Assembly: GCF_037975245.1 (NCBI RefSeq)
Contig: NC_092572.1
Location: forward strand, 33,825,989-33,889,988
Direction: 5' to 3'
Length of the DNA: 64,000 nucleotides
Source of the DNA: Apostichopus japonicus
Taxonomy: Eukaryota; Echinodermata; Holothuroidea; Aspidochirotida; Stichopodidae
The position numbers and the translations under genes were made by a program. Shown here piece after piece: positions 49,517-62,984 of the stretch (within the stretch, counting starts at the first letter, position 1; every line of letters begins with the position of its first letter). The notes beneath the pieces were generated by a model that saw only the letters and a program-made list of their open reading frames with translations, was not told the DNA's origin and ran no database searches.

Positions 49517-51036
49517 ATCCAATCTAGATGCAATCTCCAAGAGCTGGATGGTGGATCTCTGAAGAAGTTTGCTGTCCTTGTTCCAGATCTGAACTTCCTT
49601 TGAACACAGATCCCTGACGGTGTCCTTGATTCCATCTACCTCACCAGTTTGCTCCAGGATGCAGAGGATGGCAAACTTATCACCGTCTTCCCTGCTCTTC
49701 AAGTATTCTATTATTCTCTTCCCAACGGCTGGGCTAATCCCACAGGTGAATCGATAGAGGTACTGAAGATTAAATGGATCCACTTTATCAAGAACATTCT
49801 TCAGCTCAGATGCATTTCTTGTGGCAACTACAATTTCTACCAGTCTAAAAGACGCAAACCATTCACAGAATAGTTGATGATAGAACCTTACGTCAGTCCT
49901 TGTCTGTATGTCTGCAGTAGAAGTCTGTTCGTTTGTCACATTATACACTTCTTCCTCTACCAAGATACCGACTGCATTATAATGTCTATAAAACCCTTGA
50001 CCCAGCCGTGTACAGAGACCATCCTTACGCCATGATAACTGTTGGTTTTCACCGCAGAGACCTTCAAATGCCACTTTACTAAGTTCAGTGAATTTCAGCT
50101 CATATGTAACATTGTGTGGTCTCGTGTTCCTATCCATTGATTTATTGCTCTTGTGACTATGGAAACACTTCATCATGTAGCGGAAAAACTCTGTGACTGA
50201 ATTAAATCTCATAAAAAGTACTTTCTCGTGAGTCATGTGAGAAAACATAACAAACAAAAGAGGCACCTGACATAGGGCATCAAGGATCGGGTTGGACTTT
50301 AAAGCGCGCTTAATTTTAGCAACGCTTTCTTCGTCTTCCCCAGTAACAGCCTTGCGAATGTACTGGTCACGTGCCTTTTCGTCAAAGCCAACTAACCTCA
50401 CTAGCTTTGTGTTTTCTTTGTCATAATCTTTCGGAAGATATCTGGTTGTCAGGGTAACATCAATATTCCCAAACAGATTGCTGGTAATGATACGTCCTAC
50501 GTCACTTCCGGTAGCTCCGTCCCTATCTGGAAACTCATCATACCCGTCCAGGAGTACCTCAACAGAAGAACAACTTTCAATGATATCTTTAATATCAGTA
50601 GATTTGATACGAGGATCTTTTGGTCCTAAGAACAGTTTAATTGCTTGATAGATTGATATCTTGCTGTTCAGCTGCCTCAACCGGAGAAGAATTAGAATCT
50701 CTACGTCTTTAAAAGGTGAATCCTTTACACCATTGCACCAATCATAGGCGAGCTGTAGGGTCACTGTTGACTTACCATACCCGGCTTCTGCTTCTATGAT
50801 GCGCCGTTTGGCTTTCACTCGAGGGTCTGTGAAGATATCTTTGTACGATTCCACACGTAACCATGATCCTTCTTTCTCCTTCGTCGCTCCTTCAAAAACA
50901 TTTATCTCTGTACCGCCCTCAACAAATACCTTGTCAACACAATAAAGTCTGTCCTTTATGTACGGTATGGGCTGGATTGCGTCATATTGTAGTTTATACC
51001 TTCTCTTCAGAGAATTGATGAGTATGGACTTTTTGT
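49517..51036 (-). CDS. NACHT-domain exon of an NLR-family gene
   Basis: A large minus-strand exon of 1520 bp (about 506 codons) encoding a STAND NTPase, the nucleotide-driven oligomerisation module of intracellular sensors. It has a lead-in (YIKDRLYCVDKVFVEGG), Walker A EAEAGYGKSTVTLQLAYDWC at about 50750-50795, and Walker B VEVLLDGYDEFPD at about 50525-50565. A sensor-like TLTTRYLP and a helical NACHT-associated region with VPLLFVMFSHMTHE follow. The acceptor is TTCTCTTTTTAG at its right edge and the donor GTAAGT at its left. The 22 residues that can be read upstream of the acceptor are intronic. It enters needing one earlier base and leaves in phase 0. No stop or frameshift is seen, so it may be functional. 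Confidence 0.9.
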
Positions 51037-53080
<2,044 letters not shown>

Positions 53081-54703
53081 CATAGGCGTACGGGACCATT
53101 TCAGTTTGGGGGGGCAGAACTTTTTGTGCCCGAAAGTTCCCGTGACACTATCTAAGCGGAGCGCCACCATCGGTTGGCGCGTAGCGTACAAGAAAATTTT
53201 TGGCACACAATGCCTCTCAGATTGCCGGAAACGGCACTTCTGAGGCCTTGCAAGTTGCATCTAAACATTCTTTATTTTATAATCTCACGTTTTAGAAATT
53301 TACACTTCCCCCAAAATTTGGTAAGTTAGAAGAAGAAAAAATGGTAACATCACTTTGAAGGGGAAAAATGGGACAGTATACTTTTTAAGCTCCTATTTAG
53401 TTACCTTATTTATTATTTTAACACAGTACTCAGCTACCTCCAGAAAAACATACATTGTTCAACGACACGTAGGCGGGATAATGTCGCTGTGTCGGGTGAG
53501 ACTGCAATTTGTCTCACAAACAAGTATAAAATATAACAAAGAATATGATAAACCTGTACTTCTAGGCTTGTAGGCACCCCCCCCCCCCCACCGTCCATGA
53601 ACAAGACTACGTTTCTTATATACACTCATGTTGGGGATGTCCAGGTCAAGGCGGAGGAAGCACTTTTAATCTTGGGGGGGGGGGCACCGACATCAAAGGT
53701 CACTTTGCAGATATTCGATTGGACTGATGCAGCCTTATATTTAGTACCCCTTATAACTCTTATTGTATTATCTTATTCGTGTAAACACATCACTCCATCA
53801 ACGCCCCCCCCCCCCCCCAAAGGAAAATATGCATACTAGCACTGCAATATCCAATGCGCAAATTGGGAAACGAAGAACAAGTTTTCTTTTGAGACAAAAT
53901 GAGGTGAAATCATGCTAGTTGCTAATGTAGGAATCTTCCGAATTAGAGTTTTTTTCTTGTTAATATCTAAACAAATCTTTTCCATTCGAAATAGCTTTGA
54001 GTTTGACCCACAGAAATTCATTAAAAGTCACGGGCTTAGCCAGGATTTGCAAAGTTGTATGCACGATTATCTGAGCGGAGCGCCACAATTGGTTGGCGCG
54101 GAGTGTACTAGAAAGTTTTTGGTTTTACAAAGCCCTCAGATGGCCGGAAACGGCCCTTCCCGAGTGTTCATTCTGGTTCCCTGGCCTCTTGCTAACTTGA
54201 GTCACCTCAATTTTTATGTAGAAAAAAGGCACATTTTTAACCTGAGGAAAAGTGGGGGGCACGTGCCCCCTGTGCCCCCCCGGTTCCGCCGCCCTTGGTC
54301 CAGGTATACAATTGACTAGTTAGAAAAAAAATTGATTTCAAAAAGCGTGGTAGCCCAGATGAACTGCGCTTATGGTGGTGTTACACGGAAATATTCGGGC
54401 ATCATGATGCTAAATAAAGAAAATCATGGAATTGTCGGGCAAAAATTTGAAAAAAAATTCGGGCAAGCTACTGCATATTTATATATATATATATATTTCC
54501 AGAGGACAAGAAATTCGGGCAAAAGTCCTGAACAATTCGGGCAGCCTAAGAGGAGAAAAAAAATATATATATATTTTTTTTTCTCCTCTTAGGCTGCCCG
54601 AATTGTTCAGGACTTTTGCCCGAATTTCTTGTCCTCTGGAAATTTGGGGGGGCAGTCTGCCCCCCCCCTGCCCCCCCCCCCCCCCCCGCCTCGTACGCCT
54701 ATG
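53081..54703. mobile_element. non-autonomous hAT element, hAT-B family, 1623 bp
   Basis: Termini CATAGGCGTACG and CGTACGCCTATG with exact 8-bp duplications CACATGTA at 53073-53080 and 54704-54711. G runs lie just inside each end, as in hAT-B. Two copies of the GCGGAGCGCCAC...GGTTGGCGCG module (about 53150-53260 and 54070-54200) show that smaller elements related to hAT-C were captured. No transposase ORF. It lies in the proposed first intron of the NLR gene. Confidence 0.92.
54496..54643. repeat. near-perfect 147-bp palindrome
   Basis: The left arm (54496 on) contains CCAGAGGACAAGAAATTCGG, CCTGAACAATTCGGGCAGCC and TAAGAGGAG. It is mirrored exactly by the right arm ending at about 54642. The centre is A8, alternating TA, T9, with almost no loop. 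A transcript would form a stem of about 68 bp. Confidence 0.95.
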
Positions 54704-54711
54704 CACATGTA

Positions 54712-55374
54712 GGCCTAACTATGTCATGTTCCATGAACTTCTCACTAGATTTATCTTAGGAAAACTAATCCAATGGCTCATATTCTTCCCACATGATTTA
54801 CTCCATGTTCTATACGGATAGAAAGTAAGACAAATGCATCTCTCTCATGCATATAATTGCAAGCTGAAAATAATCCTATATCTTGAGGAATATATAAAAT
54901 GACTTCCGTCCAGATTCATTCATTTAAGTTGGACCTAAGCCTAACGGCAGTAAGGCCTGCTATGAAAGTATTGTAAGTCTAAATGTCTGTTTCGACAGGA
55001 CTCACTGTTAGTATATTTATGATCTGGTCTGACAGCAATAACGTGAAAGGATAGCACATGTTCTGATTGGAAGAGATATGTTGTAGTTGCATGGATGAAC
55101 TATTAAATAACCAGGATTTACATGATAAGAGTTTGACTAACATGAGCTTAACATTATTCCCTTCAAATGAATGAAATATTACAATCGACACTGAAATATG
55201 ATCATACAGACATGGATTATAAATCTTATAAATTGAAACTGCCTTGAAGACGCCATGTTTATATAGTAATCTGTTGTCATAAATTTAACATATAGCCTGT
55301 GTTATTTATGACGTGTTTAGTATATCAGTACATATATAGCTTTACACCATTACTGTCTCCTGTGCGTTACTTAC
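54712..55374. other. intron-like sequence of the NLR gene
   Basis: No further exon recognised between the hAT element and the proposed first exon. Confidence 0.4.
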
Positions 55375-55405
55375 CAGTACGATCATCGCTTTGTAGATTT
55401 ATCAT
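55375..55405 (-). CDS. proposed first coding exon of the NLR gene
   Basis: Minus strand: ATG at 55403-55405, reading MINLQSDDRT plus one base, then a consensus donor GTAAGT. An in-frame TAA lies 15 bases before the ATG, so this is the first start in frame. The leftover base G completes GAC with the first two bases of the NACHT exon, giving Asp-Lys-Lys in frame. If right, the protein has no death, CARD or DED domain before NACHT. This rests on splice signals and phase; a missed exon between is possible. Confidence 0.45.
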
Positions 55406-55499
55406 CCAGAGTAGAATTTAAGTCTAGAATCATTTAATCCTTAAATAACTGATGAAAATCACAAAGAAAGAACAATCGGAAACAGGAATGAAGAACATC

Positions 55500-55530
55500 C
55501 AATTGGCAAGATGGCGTCTTGTAGGTCATG
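55500..55530 (-). promoter_or_regulatory. YY1-like motif and E-box near the proposed NLR start
   Basis: AAGATGGCGTC (55508-55518) matches the YY1 initiator-type motif usually found at transcription starts or in first exons. GTCATGTGAC lies beside it (about 55524). Both are about 100-125 bases upstream of the proposed ATG on the minus strand. Confidence 0.4.
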
Positions 55531-56029
55531 TGACGTTCTAATATACGATCCTGGACGCTAAATAGATATCGATAGGAATCAGTCTATAGTTTAACTGGTT
55601 TCAAAGTTCATGTTTTAAAGTTTACACAATCAAAGACTTTATTTGATAACACAATTCATATCTGATAGTTATGCCTTGCTGTGTTTATTCTGTCATATCA
55701 GCCGTTCAAAGGTACCTGCTGTACGTTGATGCATTGCTACGTCTATTAATACGCAAACATTGTAAGTTTCCGATGTATTTTGCCTGTAAAGTACACAAAC
55801 TGTGTAGACGAAACTACAAGCGGCGATGGCCAACTCCGAATATGTCTTGACAAGAAATCTACATATTGGTTTACGAAAATGAAAACAACGAAAGACCACT
55901 GTTTATTAAAAAATATGAAAACAAGTAAAGAAATTATACACAATTTGACAAAAGAGAGTGTAGATATGATGAGCTATAGAGCGGGATTCTAACAAGTATA
56001 TAAGGATTGTAGGGTATTTCAATTTTCAG
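55531..56029. other. non-coding, no gene supported
   Basis: ORFs on both strands here (55693-55992) overlap each other and show no domain. Confidence 0.45.
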
Positions 56030-56360
56030 AATTCAATATTTTGTCATTTTGACGACTTGTTGCATCTCGGCAAAACGTCAATTTTCAAATTTTTGTCATT
56101 TTGACGACTTGTTGTATCTCGGCAAAAACGTCAATTTTCAGAATTTTTGTTATTTTGACGACTTGTTGTATCTCGGCAAAAACGTCAATTTTCAGAATTT
56201 TGCCATTTTGACGACTTGTTGTATCTCGGCAAAACGTCAATTTTCAGAATTTTGTCAAGTTGCATCTCGGCAAATTTAATAATTTTGTCGTTTTGACGAG
56301 TTGTTAAACTCGGCAAAACGTCATTTTTCTGAATTTTGTCATTTTGACGAGTTTGTTACT
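56030..56360. repeat. ~53-bp tandem repeat
   Basis: GACGACTTGTTG starts at 56051, 56103, 56157 and 56210 (52-54-bp spacing), followed by two more diverged units. Units read TGTATCTCGGCAAAAACGTC then AATTTTCAGAATTTTGTCAT. Indels in the A run break any reading frame. Confidence 0.92.
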
Positions 56361-59262
56361 CTTTCATCACCATGTACCTTCTACGCTTCCGTAATATACG
56401 ATAGCATAACTCGTGAAAACAGAATGAGGTGTGGGTCAACAATACCCTAGTGTTAGGATTGTATAGTACATTCTATGCTAAGCCTTGTATCTGTTACGCG
56501 AGTAGCTATAGACAGTAGACTGGAGTAACGCTATTTATCTCTACTGAATCGGTGTAACAGTGTCGGTACATTTAATTAGAGCTGTGTACGTGTAAATGAG
56601 GAAACAGGTGGTGTAAGTCACTGACGGACATTGATGACAATGGGTGTAACTTGTATAAAAATGATGAATAAATCACTAAAATTTTAATTGTGACCGCGAA
56701 GACTACAATACCTAGACCAAGGTTAATTAATTTAAGCCATTCTTAGAGTTAGCCTAACCATACCTAAGGATTAAAGGGAAGGAATCCCAAACCATCATAA
56801 TGAACTTATATCACCAAGATCCTTGTGATGAACTTATCCCTAAAATATCTAAGTCCATTTTCTTGCACGGTACTGGAGTAAATTGGTTTTAAAAAGTTGT
56901 GGCATGGAGCTATTTTTGCCAATGTGTAATGTCACAGTGCCACTTTAGATGGTGGGGGTGGGGGGGGGGGGCGATATAATGTAATCTTTTGGTGTCCTGT
57001 CTCCTTTTCAATGTGAATGTAAACAGTTCAATAAACAAATACCAGTTTTATGACAAATTAAAACATGCAAACGCCAGCTCATTTCCACTTAAGACTTCCT
57101 CCAGTTTTCAATTTCATGTATAAATAAACGTTAAAAATGTAACATCTCCCTAAAGAAGTACGGTTTCTCTTAGCTGTTGGCGGCTTTGCTCATCGCGAGC
57201 ATTACTCTAGCCTAACTTAAAACTACCTTTTTCTAGCTAAGTAATACCTAGTTATATATTTGAAGGTCACATACTTTTACATGAAACTTTGGAAGGTACA
57301 AGCATAGTTTATACTTAAGTAGTTACTTTGCTACAAAGGACGAGGAGGGGGGGGGGGGGCGTTTAGACCGAATTACTAGAAAATCTGTATAGCAACCTTT
57401 AAACTCGATATGAGCTTCGGCGTATCCAGAGGGCTGAATTAAGACAGAAACCCCCCTCCCCTCACGCAAACATTTTAGGAAACGCAACCGGGATTTGCAA
57501 AATGAAAATCGGCAACGAAAATAAATATCCGTGATATGTATGATACTGGATAGGCTGCTTGTGTTTATAGTATACAGCGTGATCTACCTCAAGTTTTTCA
57601 TCATTAGTCATGCTTAGCATAGAACGAGATTTCATCGAACAAGTTAACTTTGATTCAGTAATTGACTCTTCTAGACAAAGTTACCTGCGTCACGTGATAC
57701 CGGCTTGTCGTCTCTATTATAAACAACATCTCTATTTGAGTCACTGATATATAGATACCTGCGTATGCCTGTCTATATACGTACTATTGTGTACAGTAAA
57801 TATATATATAGTACCGTAGCCACTGGGAGATTGGGAACACGTGCCTCCTTCCTTCCCCTACCCTCCCTTGCTACTCCCCTCCCCTTCCACTCCCCTCTTC
57901 TCTTTCCCCTTTTCTCCCTTCCCCTCCTCTAAATGATGTTGAAAGTTGCTGAGTTTTATAACACACTCAAGCATAGTCGCATACACAGGAGTTGACGTGA
58001 TGTAATGATAGCATAATTTTGCAATCTGGTGGCCTCGTAATCATATTGCGCGCCTGGAAGAAGTATAGATGGGCTATACAAAAATATGGGATATGTGACC
58101 AGTGAAAAGAGGGGGCCCGGTTTTGTCCTCGGGACCGGATCTGGCACTCGACGCTCCTACAATGGAGTGCGCAAGGGGGTGGAGTAGGGCACGTAGGCCG
58201 TGGCACCACCTCGATTCGTCAGTCTAGGTGCTAGGGGGTGGGGAGTGCATGTGGGTCATGGTCACATCTCGGATCGTCAGTCGATCGTCAGTCGTCAGTC
58301 GGGAAATGGTTTAGTCGGTGGATTGTAGCAATTATCCTGATGAGAATTGGACGCTTGATACGGTTGTATAATCACTCTTACTATTATGTTATCATTTATT
58401 AATTAACATTGCGTTGAGTGTTACTTATATGGACCTGCTTTATAGTCTAAATATGCACAGTGCACAATTTTATGTCTAAATTTATATTTATCTTTCCGGG
58501 CAGGATCTCCAGACTCCCATCTCATATAGCAGCCGGTTTCAATAATCCAGCTCAGGCCCCCAAATCTATAAAGTCCTTCATCCGCCTCTGGACCTATCAC
58601 AGAAGTTCAGGCTCCAATAGTAGGGAGTCATTTATACCCAGCCCCCCTCCCCCCCCCCCACACACACATTTGATATTATGTGCATGCCATTGCGCTACTG
58701 CACCATATTGTCGCCTAACTGAAGCATATAAAGTTCTTTAAATGAAAAAAAAAATATATGATATCCTCAGTTTTTTAACATGATTCAATATTTGAAAACA
58801 TCTAACCCGTTCATATATCGTCCCCGTTCTGGCGTAGTGACGAATGTTCAAAATGTGAATTTTGAGAAAACGCGCTCTAAAGATTTTCATATTTTGACTT
58901 TAGTATAGCGTAACTAAAAGAGGATCTTTTTTACCGAAAGTTGTCAATATTTTAAATATAACATGTTATGTAATATGTTTGTTGCTGATCGAAAAATTTC
59001 TTACATAGTAGTAATTTTAGTGTAAACATATTCGTCGTTATGTCATGTCATTTTCAGTTAATTTTAGACATTCTCCACACATTCGTCACTATGCTACAAC
59101 TAAATTTTGAAGTTTCGTCCTGTCACAGACTTGTATTCGTCACTTTTGTGTGTAGTAGTCATAGGGTACATCGTGAATGTTCACTGTCATATGGGGAGAG
59201 GAAGGGGGGGGGGTTAGGTGGAATAACCTTACGATAGAAGAAAATAATCGAAGGGGTGGTAC
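56361..59262. other. non-coding, no gene supported
   Basis: Contains G/C tracts near 56960, 57350 and 58653, a C/T-rich stretch at about 57845-57930, and a short GATCGTCAGTC repeat at about 58273-58302. No exon could be supported. Confidence 0.5.
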
Positions 59263-59705
59263 ATTGGTCTTATTAATTTTAAAAAGAATGTCCACGGTTT
59301 ACTTTAATGTATAAAATAGACAAGGAATGGGTTATACGCAGGTATCAACATACGTGTTTTAGTATGTTTTTCTTGAGTGGCATGGATGTAGTCGGATATG
59401 ACGAGGGGAGGTAGTATATAGGGCAAGGAGAGCCGGCTGTTGAAATGGTGGTATATTGGTCTTATTAATTTAAAAGAACGCCCACGTTTTGTTGCAATGT
59501 ATAAAATAGACAAGGAATTTGTATGGGTTATGGGCGGATGTAAGTGTTTTAGTATGTGTTTCTTGGGTGAAATGTAGGGTGTCGGATAGAGAGATGTTGA
59601 GGTAGGGAGGGCAAGGAGAGCCGGCTGCTGAAAGGGTTATATATTAGTCCTATTTATTTTAAAGAACCCCCACCATTTTCTATAATGTATAAAATAGACA
59701 AGGTA
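59263..59705. repeat. ~189-bp diverged tandem duplication, 2.3 copies
   Basis: TTGGTCTTATTAATTT-type starts at 59265, 59454 and 59644. Shared blocks are ATGTATAAAATAGACAAGGA and GGCAAGGAGAGCCGGCTG. Copies differ by substitutions and small indels. Confidence 0.85.
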
Positions 59706-59921
59706 TATGATGAAATGTGAACACATGCAGTTGCAAAAATAATAGTTCTGTTAAGTCGGAACTCTTATAAAGCACACAGACTACGGAAAATAGTGTGCAA
59801 TTCTTCATTTTCAAGTTAGTGTATTACGTGAAATGTCTCTGACGATAGTTTCTAAGTATCCTTCAAACGCTTTGGGAAGCTATTCCACTATACTATCCCC
59901 TTAAACGGAATGTGAAATTTT

Positions 59922-60200
59922 ATTACGCTCACAGGCACATTCATAATATCCAACCCAACAACTGTGCCATTGTTCAAGTGTTTCCAAGTTGTACTATAGT
60001 ATGTTGTTCCTTCTTTTTATTTCCTTCCAGTATACATATAAAAAAAATCTTACGCTCACAGGCACATTCATAATATCCAACCCAACCTCGTGTGAATCCT
60101 CAGATTTAAAGAAGGAAATAACTGTGCCATTGGTCAAGTGTTTCCAAGTTGTACTGTAGTATGTTGTTCCTTCTTTTTATTTCCTTCCAGTATACGTATA
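59922..60200. repeat. direct duplication of about 125-150 bp
   Basis: TTACGCTCACAGGCACATTC occurs at about 59922 and 60050, and both copies end TTCCTTCCAGTATAC(A/G)TATA. The second copy has about 35 extra bases (CTCGTGTGAATCCTCAGATT and following), so the first has probably lost them. Confidence 0.88.
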
Positions 60201-61941
60201 AAATTTATAGAGAGGAGTCAGTCATATAACACCTCAACAAGAAGAATAACTCATATAAAAGTTTTTCTTTTTTTAAGATGATAGGATACCAAACAGTCCA
60301 AGAATAACTAATATAAAAAGGGAGAAAATGTCAAGATGATAGGATATCATATAAAATACATCTACTAATACAAAAGTTATTACATAAAACGATATAACAA
60401 ACAGACTATAACAAACATTCTAAGTGCTCGAATGGAATGTATAAAGCAGCACGGTAAATAAATGAGTTGCTGTAAACTTACGTTCGGTATTTTGTGTGGA
60501 TTTCTTAGATTTCTGCTCGATTTGTGCAAGAGAGTTTTTAGTACAGTATACAAAGGGTTAAAGCAAAAACAAAAAACAGGTCAGAGAGAGGAATCAAATT
60601 TCTCCAGAATGTATTCTAAGCCCTAGTGAGACTCATTGGGACTTTACTAAGCTGCACCAGTTTCACTTTTCATATATCTATTGTTACCCGATATTCATTA
60701 TACAGCTAAAAAATACATTTAAGAGAGAAATTCCATTTACTGAAATGTATTTGAAAGCCCCAGTAGGGTGCAGGGGTGAAGCCCGCAAGCCTTAGCATTT
60801 TGAGATATTCCTTACTTTGCTACTTCTTTGTCCCCCCCCCCCTTACCCTTATTGCAAACGTCCAATATGCAAATGTCTATAATATGGTAAATCGAGTGAC
60901 TGAGATATTGTTATCGTATTATAATCTTGGACATAATCTTAGCGATATTTTGATATATGTCACACTGCATTCGATGTCTGCCACCTCCCCCCCCCCCCCC
61001 CCACCTCCACCTCCTGGATTGAACCCTTTTCCGGAGCCCCTCTATAAGGACACAATGAAGAGGAATCGGTCACGTGGTTCACCAATAAACATTCCACAAC
61101 AGGCAGGTTTTGATCGTTCGGTTTTATTAGAAAAGTATAAAACAGAAATAAATTCCGTTATCATATCATTTATCCACGTGTTCTCATTGGCTCATTCAGA
61201 TTTTCTCTTAACTATCGATCCTTAATGATACTCATTTCTCATCCAAAAATATAGTTTATTAGCATTATATTTATTGGGTTTATCACCCTTTCTTGCTAAC
61301 CCGGTTCGCCCTCGAAAATGCTTTTGGGATACATCACCCTGCCTCCACCCCTCTTCCCCCACCCCTCTGGCTACTCCACTGCTTGTAGTGCTTGAGTTTA
61401 AAGCACGAAAACACATGTCAGAGGAAGGAATTAAAATACTCCGGGATGTATTCTAAGCCCTGCTGGGAAGCCTGAGACCTGAGCTGATACATTTTCACGT
61501 TTCAGATATTAAATGTTCTCTGATATTCATTTTTTATCGGAAAAAGATTCTTTTTCCGAAAGGAATTCAGTCTCATTGGCGGTGTAGGGGCTTATGATGT
61601 TGAGTTATTTCTTGCTGTTTTGTATAATGCTCTGATTTTCTAGGGGTACAAGGGGGACCCGTATGTACGCCCATGTCTGATTGAGTGTATCAAGTCACAT
61701 ATGATCCGATACAGTTGACAATCACGGGTATCAAGACTTAGTGGCTTAGAATAGGCTCAGATACAAAATGAGTCAAAGAGGGAAATGTTTAGAATGGAAT
61801 AGTTGAATGTAATTATAAATAATGTACATAAATGACCATTATATGAGTTTTATAGCAAATTCATAGACAATAACACCTTAATGATAATTACCAATGACTA
61901 ATATGTGTAAGATACAGCTTTGAAATGTTCAGTTCTTAATG
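60201..61941. other. non-coding, no gene supported
   Basis: C tracts at about 60830-60842 and 60987-61002. The ORF at 60776-61225 crosses the C tracts and shows no domain. Confidence 0.5.
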
Positions 61942-62155
61942 TCTTAATGTTAGGTTAACCCTAACCCTAACTTACTTTAAGTGGTTTATATATATGTGGA
62001 TATAAACATACTCTATTCTAATACTCTTTCTTTTGAATTAAGGTGTTCACTTATTCATGTCTTGGTTATAGGTTAACCCTAAGCTTTACTTAGTTGTTTA
62101 TATATGTGGATCAAAACATACTCTGTTATAATACTCTTTCTATTGAGTTAAGGTG
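61942..62155. repeat. ~110-bp diverged duplication with telomere-like bases
   Basis: Two copies share GGTTAACCCTAA, then TTATATATGTGGAT and ATACTCTTTC, followed by GAGTTAAGGTG or its variant. The first holds CCCTAACCCTAA, only two telomere-like units. Confidence 0.75.
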
Positions 62156-62721
62156 ATTGTTTGATATTTCATTATATACATGTATATATATTCAGATACG
62201 TATTCTACTCTGCTTGCCTCTGATTGGCTATCCGTTCCTGCTAATTAGTTATATTACAGAGCATAGCTCTGTTGCACATTGACCTTACTGAAGATTCTGT
62301 ACACTACATAGTGACAGCAACAAGTGTCACTGTGAACTTTGTTCTGCCATTTATTCACCTGCAGCTCTTCTGTACAACCATACAGTAATATTGAACTAAT
62401 TCAGTGCACTTACATGAAGCTTGCAGTGATGTGTCTGGTGTGGGATGGTGAAGGGGGGGGGGGGTATTAACGATATTATTTTATAAAACTTGAAGTACCC
62501 CGTAAAGTGCCCCTCTTTGTAATACGAAATGATCTTTACTTATACAAATGACCCCTTATAAATGTAACTTTGTAAAAATGCCCTTTTTGTATTTTGATGT
62601 ACTATATTGTTGAATACATTAATGCAATTACAATTAGAATATTCTCTTTTGTCAAAACAGTACATTCAACATTGCTGTATTTTGTGGTACGGCATGCATA
62701 AAAAACAGTTTTGCCGGAAAT
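62156..62721. other. non-coding, no gene supported
   Basis: A G tract lies at about 62453-62463; no exon seen. Confidence 0.5.
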
Positions 62722-62984
62722 TTTATATATAACTTGGTGGTCTTTAGCCCCACTGCCCATTGGAGTGTTTCCCCCACCCCCACCCCCACACTCCTCAGGA
62801 TTTAAAGCTCTTCCGCCGTCCCTGGTAGAACGAGATATGGACAGACGAAAATTGTATATATTACTTGGTGGTCTTTAGCCCCACTGCCCATTGGAGTGTG
62901 TCCCCCCCCACCCCACCCCCACACTCCCCAGGATTTGAAACTCTTCCGCCGTCCCTGGTAGAACGAGATATGGACAGACGAAAA
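62722..62984. repeat. ~130-bp tandem duplication
   Basis: Both copies run from TAACTTGGTGGTCTTTAGCC or its variant through CTTCCGCCGTCCCTGGTAGA to ATGGACAGACGAAAA. They differ mainly in C-run lengths and a few bases, so the duplication is young. Confidence 0.93.

Noticed and set aside
53981-54310. A separate hAT element from CACGGGCTTAGCC to CCGCCCTTG
   Set aside because: The ends look like degenerate inverted repeats, but no 8-bp duplication was found at them.
61955-61975. Interstitial telomere sequence
   Set aside because: Only about two CCCTAA units, too few.
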